A stretch of 8,683 bases of DNA, from positions 1 through 8,683 of the forward strand of contig JADFGI010000109.1 of NCBI GenBank assembly GCA_022567815.1. Reading direction: 5' to 3'. Numbering within the stretch: the stretch's first letter is position 1; each line of letters starts with the position of its first letter. The notes beneath the pieces were generated by a model, which worked only from the letters and a program-made list of their open reading frames with translations, ran no database searches and was not told where the DNA came from. The position numbers were made by a program, and so were the translations under genes. This DNA is from Nitrospinota bacterium. Lineage in GTDB: Bacteria; Nitrospinota; Nitrospinia; Nitrospinales; VA-1. Below are positions 5,564 through 8,683 of the stretch, piece by piece.

Positions 5564-6527
5564 TGGTTCCTCTAGTGTGTGTTGGAAATACAGGGAGTCC
5601 ATCGAACACATTCCCCTTGAGCATTTTATGTCCGGCAAGAAAACTTTTGGCGGACATCCTTTTTTTTCCTTCCGGTTGTAATTGAGTGATAACCAGCCGG
5701 CCTTTGCCCGTTCCCACTTCGATTCCGTGGTCAGCGATGCGGACAATCTCACCGGGAAGGTCCCCAGGTTCTCCAGAGGTGGTTTCCACGGCACATAAGC
5801 GGAGGCGTTTGGATTGAAAAAACGTGAACGCTCCCGGCCACGGTTCCAGCCCCCGCACCAGATTGCCGAGACTCACAGCGTCTTTTCCCCAATGAATCAG
5901 CCCATCCTCTTTCTTCAGTTTGGGCGCGTAGCTGGCTTTGTCATTGTCCTGGGGAACAGGGGTCAGTGTTTGGTCTTCCATCCGCTGGATGGTTTCCATC
6001 ACCAGAGAGGCCCCGGCTGTTGCCAGACGGTCGTGCAGGGTTTGGGCGTTGTCCGAGCCGGTGATGGGAGTTTTGTGCACAAGCAGGATGTCGCCAGTGT
6101 CCATCCCTGAGTCCATTTTCATGGTGGTGACGCCGGTTTCTTTTGCCCCCTCAATGATGGCCCGGTTGATGGGGGCCGCTCCCCGGTATTTGGGAAGAAG
6201 CGAGGAATGCAGGTTCATGCAAAACCATCGGGGTATTTGCAGGACTTCTTTTTTCAATATTTGACCATAAGCGACGACCACGATCAAGTCGGGCGCCAGA
6301 TTGCGCAAATTTTCTATAAATTCTCCGGTTCCGGCTTTTTCCGGTTGAAGTACGTCAATTCCGGTTGTTTGTGCCAGCATCTTGATGGGTGATGCAGTCA
6401 GGCCCTGTCCCCTGCCTTTGGGCCGGTCGGGTTGGGTGACGACCGCAATCACTGAATGCTCCGATGCGACGAGTTTTTCAAGCGTAGGAAGGGCGAACTC
6501 CGGCGTTCCCATAAAGACGATCTTCAT
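5556..6527 (-). CDS. fmt: Methionyl-tRNA formyltransferase
   Basis: A 323-residue cytosolic enzyme that transfers a formyl group from 10-formyl-tetrahydrofolate to Met-tRNA(fMet) for translation initiation. The N-terminal hydrolase-like domain contains MNLHSSLLPKYRGAAPINRAI (104-124, in part the folate and catalytic loop) and GMDTGD (141-146). Asn105, His107 and Asp143 correspond to the E. coli catalytic residues 106, 108 and 144. A full C-terminal tRNA-contacting domain follows (about 205-310, with HWGKDAVSLGNLVRGLEPWPGA), which marks it as true Fmt and not an ArnA formyltransferase domain. ATG at 6527 overlaps the def stop (ATGA). The usual def-fmt pairing supports the call, and the 3' end overlaps uxs. 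Confidence 0.97.
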   Translation of the reverse strand: MKIVFMGTPEFALPTLEKLVASEHSVIAVVTQPDRPKGRGQGLTASPIKMLAQTTGIDVLQPEKAGTGEFIENLRNLAPDLIVVVAYGQILKKEVLQIPRWFCMNLHSSLLPKYRGAAPINRAIIEGAKETGVTTMKMDSGMDTGDILLVHKTPITGSDNAQTLHDRLATAGASLVMETIQRMEDQTLTPVPQDNDKASYAPKLKKEDGLIHWGKDAVSLGNLVRGLEPWPGAFTFFQSKRLRLCAVETTSGEPGDLPGEIVRIADHGIEVGTGKGRLVITQLQPEGKKRMSAKSFLAGHKMLKGNVFDGLPVFPTHTRGTNA

Positions 6528-7036
6528 GCGACCTTCTCTTTCTGTATTTTCCTGAATTTTCGCTTGAGCGAATCCCTTCTGGCTTTCCCCAGGTTGTCCC
6601 AGAACAGAGACCCTTTGAGGTGGTCTATTTCATGCTGAAAGGCGCGGGCCATAAAACCTTCGGCTTCATAACGAACGTCGTTGCCGTCAATGTCGATGCC
6701 CTTGATTTCAACATGCAGAGCCCTTTTGATCGTGGCATACACTTCGGGGATGCTCAGGCATCCTTCTTCGCTGAGTTCCTCCCCCTCCATAGCCGTGATG
6801 ACGGGATTAATGAGGGTTATCAGATCGTGGTCGTCTTTTTGGATCCCCATATCGACCACAAAAAGGTTGTAGGGCAGGCCCACCTGATTTGCCGCCAGAC
6901 CGGCACCCTTGGCGTCGAGAGTGGTTTCATACATGTCCTCGGTCAATTTTACAAGGGCTTCATCAATATTATCAATGGGTTCTCCTTTTTTTCTCAGGAC
7001 AGGGTCCAGCCAGTTTTTGATGGTCAATATGGACAC
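6524..7036 (-). CDS. def: Peptide deformylase
   Basis: A 170-residue metallo-enzyme (usually Fe2+) that removes the N-formyl group from new proteins, reversing the mark added by the downstream gene fmt. All three family motifs are present: GAGLAANQ (44-51), EGCLS (91-95, Cys93 as metal ligand) and HEIDH (135-139, His135 and His139 as ligands, Glu136 as catalyst). I place the start at GTG 7036, giving MSILTIKNWLDPVLRK, the normal distance to the first motif and the usual length of about 170. The frame stays open to a TTG at 7078 (14 more residues), but that has no ribosome site. The site for GTG is weak (AAGAGTGAG). The stop overlaps the fmt ATG by four bases. Confidence 0.95.
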   Translation of the reverse strand: MSILTIKNWLDPVLRKKGEPIDNIDEALVKLTEDMYETTLDAKGAGLAANQVGLPYNLFVVDMGIQKDDHDLITLINPVITAMEGEELSEEGCLSIPEVYATIKRALHVEIKGIDIDGNDVRYEAEGFMARAFQHEIDHLKGSLFWDNLGKARRDSLKRKFRKIQKEKVA

Positions 7037-7078
7037 GCGCTCACTCTTTCTGGATGTGGAAACCGACTCAATTATCAA

Positions 7079-7116
7079 ATTATGTAAAGTCTATACGATC
7101 GGCTAAAATTTGTCAC
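7079..7116 (-). promoter_or_regulatory. Possible def promoter
   Basis: Upstream of def on the minus strand are CATAAT (7084-7079), and GTGACA (7116-7111) with TATAGA (7095-7090) at a 15-base spacing. Either could serve as a sigma-70-type promoter, but neither has both a good match and a 17-base spacer. A promoter is expected here because def begins the def-fmt-uxs unit after a 239-base gap. Confidence 0.25.
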
Positions 7117-7135
7117 GCCCCGTTACATGGGGAAG

Positions 7136-7157
7136 CCAGCGTGACGCTGGACCCAAT
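7136..7157 (-). repeat. Dispersed palindromic repeat, copy 2 (inverted)
   Basis: Carries the same 20-base string as copies 1 and 3, on the opposite strand, and matches copy 1 over 22 bases (1712-1733). The palindromic core is at 7136-7150. An overlapping structure is possible: GTCACGC (7112-7118) can pair with GCGTGAC (7139-7145) around CCC/GGG, so this copy has two mutually exclusive folds. It lies between argJ and def, in the def leader or promoter region. Confidence 0.65.
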
Positions 7158-7239
7158 GTTAACGTGCGATGGGTTTCTGGCTGACAATATCCATATTTTC
7201 AGGGAGGTATTTATTAGGGCCTCGCGTAGCGTCAGACCC

Positions 7240-7275
7240 CCTGCGTAGCAGGCTTTTCCCCTCCGCGTTGCGGAG
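7240..7275. terminator. Two tandem hairpins directly after argJ
   Basis: CTCCGC-GTT-GCGGAG (7261-7275) begins at the base next to the argJ TAA stop (7276-7278). CCTGC-GTA-GCAGG (7240-7252) follows nine bases on. A third GC-rich GCGTAGCG segment is at 7224-7231. On the minus strand the first is followed by GGGAAAAG, so no U-tract supports classical termination of argJ. The structures may still define the transcript end or be repeat units. Confidence 0.4.
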
Positions 7276-8484
7276 TTAGGTGGTGTATTCGGCGTTGATG
7301 CGGACGTAATCATAAGAAAAATCGCAGGTATACATCTCGGCCATCTCGTTGCCGTTGCGCAAATCGATGGCAATGAGAATCGAGGGTTTTTGCATTTTCA
7401 GGCGTAGCGATTCCATGGAAGCATGTTTGGTGGGATGGTCGTTTTCATACAGAGTGGCCCCGTTCAGACGAATCACTATTCGATCCGGTCGAATGGGAAC
7501 GCCGGCGTAGCCGATGGCACAAATAATGCGTCCCCAATTGGGGTCCTCTCCAAAAATCGCGGTTTTAACCAGAGAAGAGGTGGCGACCGACGAAGCAATC
7601 TTTTTTGCGTGATTTTTGGTTTTTGCTCCGGTCACGCGGACGGTTACGAATTTGGTGGCCCCCTCTCCGTCCTTGACGATTTGGAACGCCAGGTTTTTGC
7701 TCAATTTCGTTAATGCGGCGGTGAATTGGGCATATTCCTTCGATCCCTGCTTGATGGGTTTGTTTCCCGCCTGCCCGTTGGCCATCACGATAAAGGTATC
7801 GTTGGTGCTGGTCTCGCCATCGACGGTGATGCTGTTAAAAGAGGCTTCATTGGCCTCCTTGAGGGCTTTCTGCAGGGTTGGGTAGTCTATCCGGGCGTTG
7901 GTTTGGACGAAGCCCAGCATGGTGGCCATGTCCGGGTGGATCATGCCGGACCCCTTGGCGATGCCGCCGATAACGATATTGCTTTCCCCCAGTGAAAAGC
8001 GGGCGACCGCGGTTTTGGGAGTAAGATCGGTGGTCATGATCGCTGTAGCGGCGTCGTTGAAGCCTTTGGCGGAACATTTTTTAACCAGCTCTGGAACTCC
8101 GTTGGTCAATGTGTCTGGCGGCAGGGGAACGCCGATCACGCCGGTCGAGGCGATCAGGATTTCTTCTTCAGGAATGGAGAGTTCCCCGGCGAGACGGTTG
8201 ATGAGAGTTTTGCAGTCTTTCATCCCCTGCGAGCCGATACAGGCGTTGGCGTTGCCGCTGTTGACCACAATTGCGCGGAAGGGCCCGGCTTTTTTCACGG
8301 CCCGTCTGCTCAGGATTACGCTTGCGGCCAGCACCCGGTTTTTGGTGAAAACTCCGGCGGCGACTGCCGGGGTGGTACTCAAAATGAGGGCAAGGTCTTT
8401 GCCGCCATCTTTTTTGAGTCCGCAGGCGATGCCGGCGGCCTTGAAGCCGGGAACCTGAAAATTTTTAGGAGTTGGCGTTTTCAT
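7276..8484 (-). CDS. argJ: Bifunctional ornithine acetyltransferase / N-acetylglutamate synthase
   Basis: A 402-residue cytosolic enzyme of arginine biosynthesis. It moves the acetyl group from N2-acetylornithine to glutamate, regenerating N-acetylglutamate (cyclic pathway); many members also use acetyl-CoA. The precursor cleaves itself between Ala187 and Thr188 in MIHPDMATMLGF (181-192), making Thr188 the nucleophile of the beta subunit. Other signatures are VVNSGNANAC (73-82), the oxyanion-hole segment STGVIG (113-118), KGSGMI (177-182), SITVDGETSTNDT (218-230), GEDPNWGR (312-319) and the C-terminal YVRINAEYTT (393-402). Length is normal (about 390-410). ATG at 8484 gives the usual distance to the first conserved block; its ribosome site is weak. 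Whether the enzyme is mono- or bifunctional cannot be told from sequence. No other arg gene is nearby. Confidence 0.97.
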   Translation of the reverse strand: MKTPTPKNFQVPGFKAAGIACGLKKDGGKDLALILSTTPAVAAGVFTKNRVLAASVILSRRAVKKAGPFRAIVVNSGNANACIGSQGMKDCKTLINRLAGELSIPEEEILIASTGVIGVPLPPDTLTNGVPELVKKCSAKGFNDAATAIMTTDLTPKTAVARFSLGESNIVIGGIAKGSGMIHPDMATMLGFVQTNARIDYPTLQKALKEANEASFNSITVDGETSTNDTFIVMANGQAGNKPIKQGSKEYAQFTAALTKLSKNLAFQIVKDGEGATKFVTVRVTGAKTKNHAKKIASSVATSSLVKTAIFGEDPNWGRIICAIGYAGVPIRPDRIVIRLNGATLYENDHPTKHASMESLRLKMQKPSILIAIDLRNGNEMAEMYTCDFSYDYVRINAEYTT

Positions 8485-8502
8485 AAACGTGATTAGAGCC
8501 TG

Positions 8503-8548
8503 CCGTCAAATGATGTTCTGGATTGCTTCGCTTCGCTCGCAATGACGG
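8503..8548. repeat. Palindromic intergenic repeat of the ATTGC...GCAAT type
   Basis: Outer arms CCGTCA (8503-8508) and TGACGG (8543-8548) enclose an inner stem ATTGC (8522-8526) with GCAAT (8539-8543), and the TTCGCTTCGCTC between them is a short repeat of TTCGC. Strings close to GATTGCTTCGCTCGCAATGACGG are, to my knowledge, common intergenic repeats in many unrelated bacterial genomes. This is recollection, not a search. It lies 19 bases upstream of argJ. Confidence 0.5.
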
Positions 8549-8638
8549 TTCTACGGTAGCTTTTGCCTTTGTTCACTCATCATCCCACTCGCGCTATGGA
8601 AAGTTTGGTTGGTCATGAATCCATTGCACGTCCAATAC

Positions 8639-8661
8639 TGGGTCCAGCGTCACGCTGGTTA
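8639..8661 (+). repeat. Dispersed palindromic repeat, copy 3
   Basis: Identical to copy 1 over 23 bases (1714-1736 against 8639-8661), including the trailing GTTA. The palindromic core is at 8644-8658. It lies 155 bases upstream of argJ, near the window edge, possibly at the end of a gene just outside the window, as copy 1 is. Confidence 0.7.
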
Positions 8662-8683
8662 GGGGAAAATGCCGGGCGAATCC

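Larger units (their letters stand above)
8485..8683. other. argJ upstream region with two repeat families
   Basis: 199 bases to the right edge with no gene. It should contain the argJ promoter, but no good -35/-10 pair stands out. It holds the GATTGCTTCG-type palindrome (8503-8548) and copy 3 of the dispersed repeat (8639-8661). No ARG-box-like palindrome was recognised. Confidence 0.4.

Noticed and set aside
4736..5575. 279-codon open frame opposite uxs
   Set aside because: It is antisense to a gene with complete Uxs motifs, and the translation shows no recognisable domain.
5564..5794. In-frame 77-residue extension of uxs
   Set aside because: It lies wholly within fmt in another frame. The Rossmann motif sits at the normal distance from the internal ATG at 5563.
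4616..6527. A split or frameshifted ArnA gene
   Set aside because: Fmt has its own full tRNA-binding C-terminal domain and sits beside def. The decarboxylase is of Uxs type, so these are two intact genes.
1712..8661. CRISPR-like interpretation of the repeated 20-mer
   Set aside because: The three copies are thousands of bases apart and in mixed orientation, with no regular spacers.

Overview
The window comes from a Gram-negative (diderm) bacterium: two genes make the LPS precursor ADP-heptose, and three predicted products are exported or lipid-anchored. The phylum cannot be fixed from sequence alone; a Nitrospinota or deltaproteobacterium-like lineage would fit the fused HldE and the intergenic palindromes, but that is a weak guess. 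All ten genes I can support lie on the minus strand, so the window is transcribed right to left.

Layout in transcription order. (1) 8683-7276: argJ (arginine biosynthesis), preceded by two different short palindromic repeats and followed directly by two hairpins. (2) 7036-4616: a tight def-fmt-uxs unit, with overlaps of 4 and 8 bases. Def and Fmt handle N-formylation of initiator methionine. The third gene makes UDP-xylose from UDP-glucuronate. (3) 4515-1734: radC, gmhA and hldE, with a 50-base gap and then a 4-base overlap. GmhA and HldE catalyse three of the steps towards ADP-heptose for the LPS inner core. Together with uxs this gives the middle of the window a cell-envelope sugar theme. 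(4) 1733-1374: about 360 bases without a gene, rich in short palindromes. (5) 1373-1: a visibly more AT-rich block that looks concerned with copper or another soft metal. It encodes a small secreted Cys/His protein, a 45-residue His-tailed lipoprotein, and the N-terminal 181 residues of a Met/His-rich multicopper oxidase that runs off the left edge.

Dispersed repeats are the main non-coding signal. The 20-base string TGGGTCCAGCGTCACGCTGG, with palindromic core CCAGCGT-C-ACGCTGG, occurs three times: at the hldE stop codon, between argJ and def, and upstream of argJ. A separate 108-base nested inverted-repeat element containing a perfect 18-bp hairpin sits between the lipoprotein and multicopper oxidase genes. 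No tRNA, rRNA, CRISPR array, transposase or phage gene was seen.

The most interesting points are the fmt-uxs overlap, which has the same domain order as the fused enzyme ArnA; the small metal-linked proteins beside the multicopper oxidase; and the repeat families sitting at gene ends.
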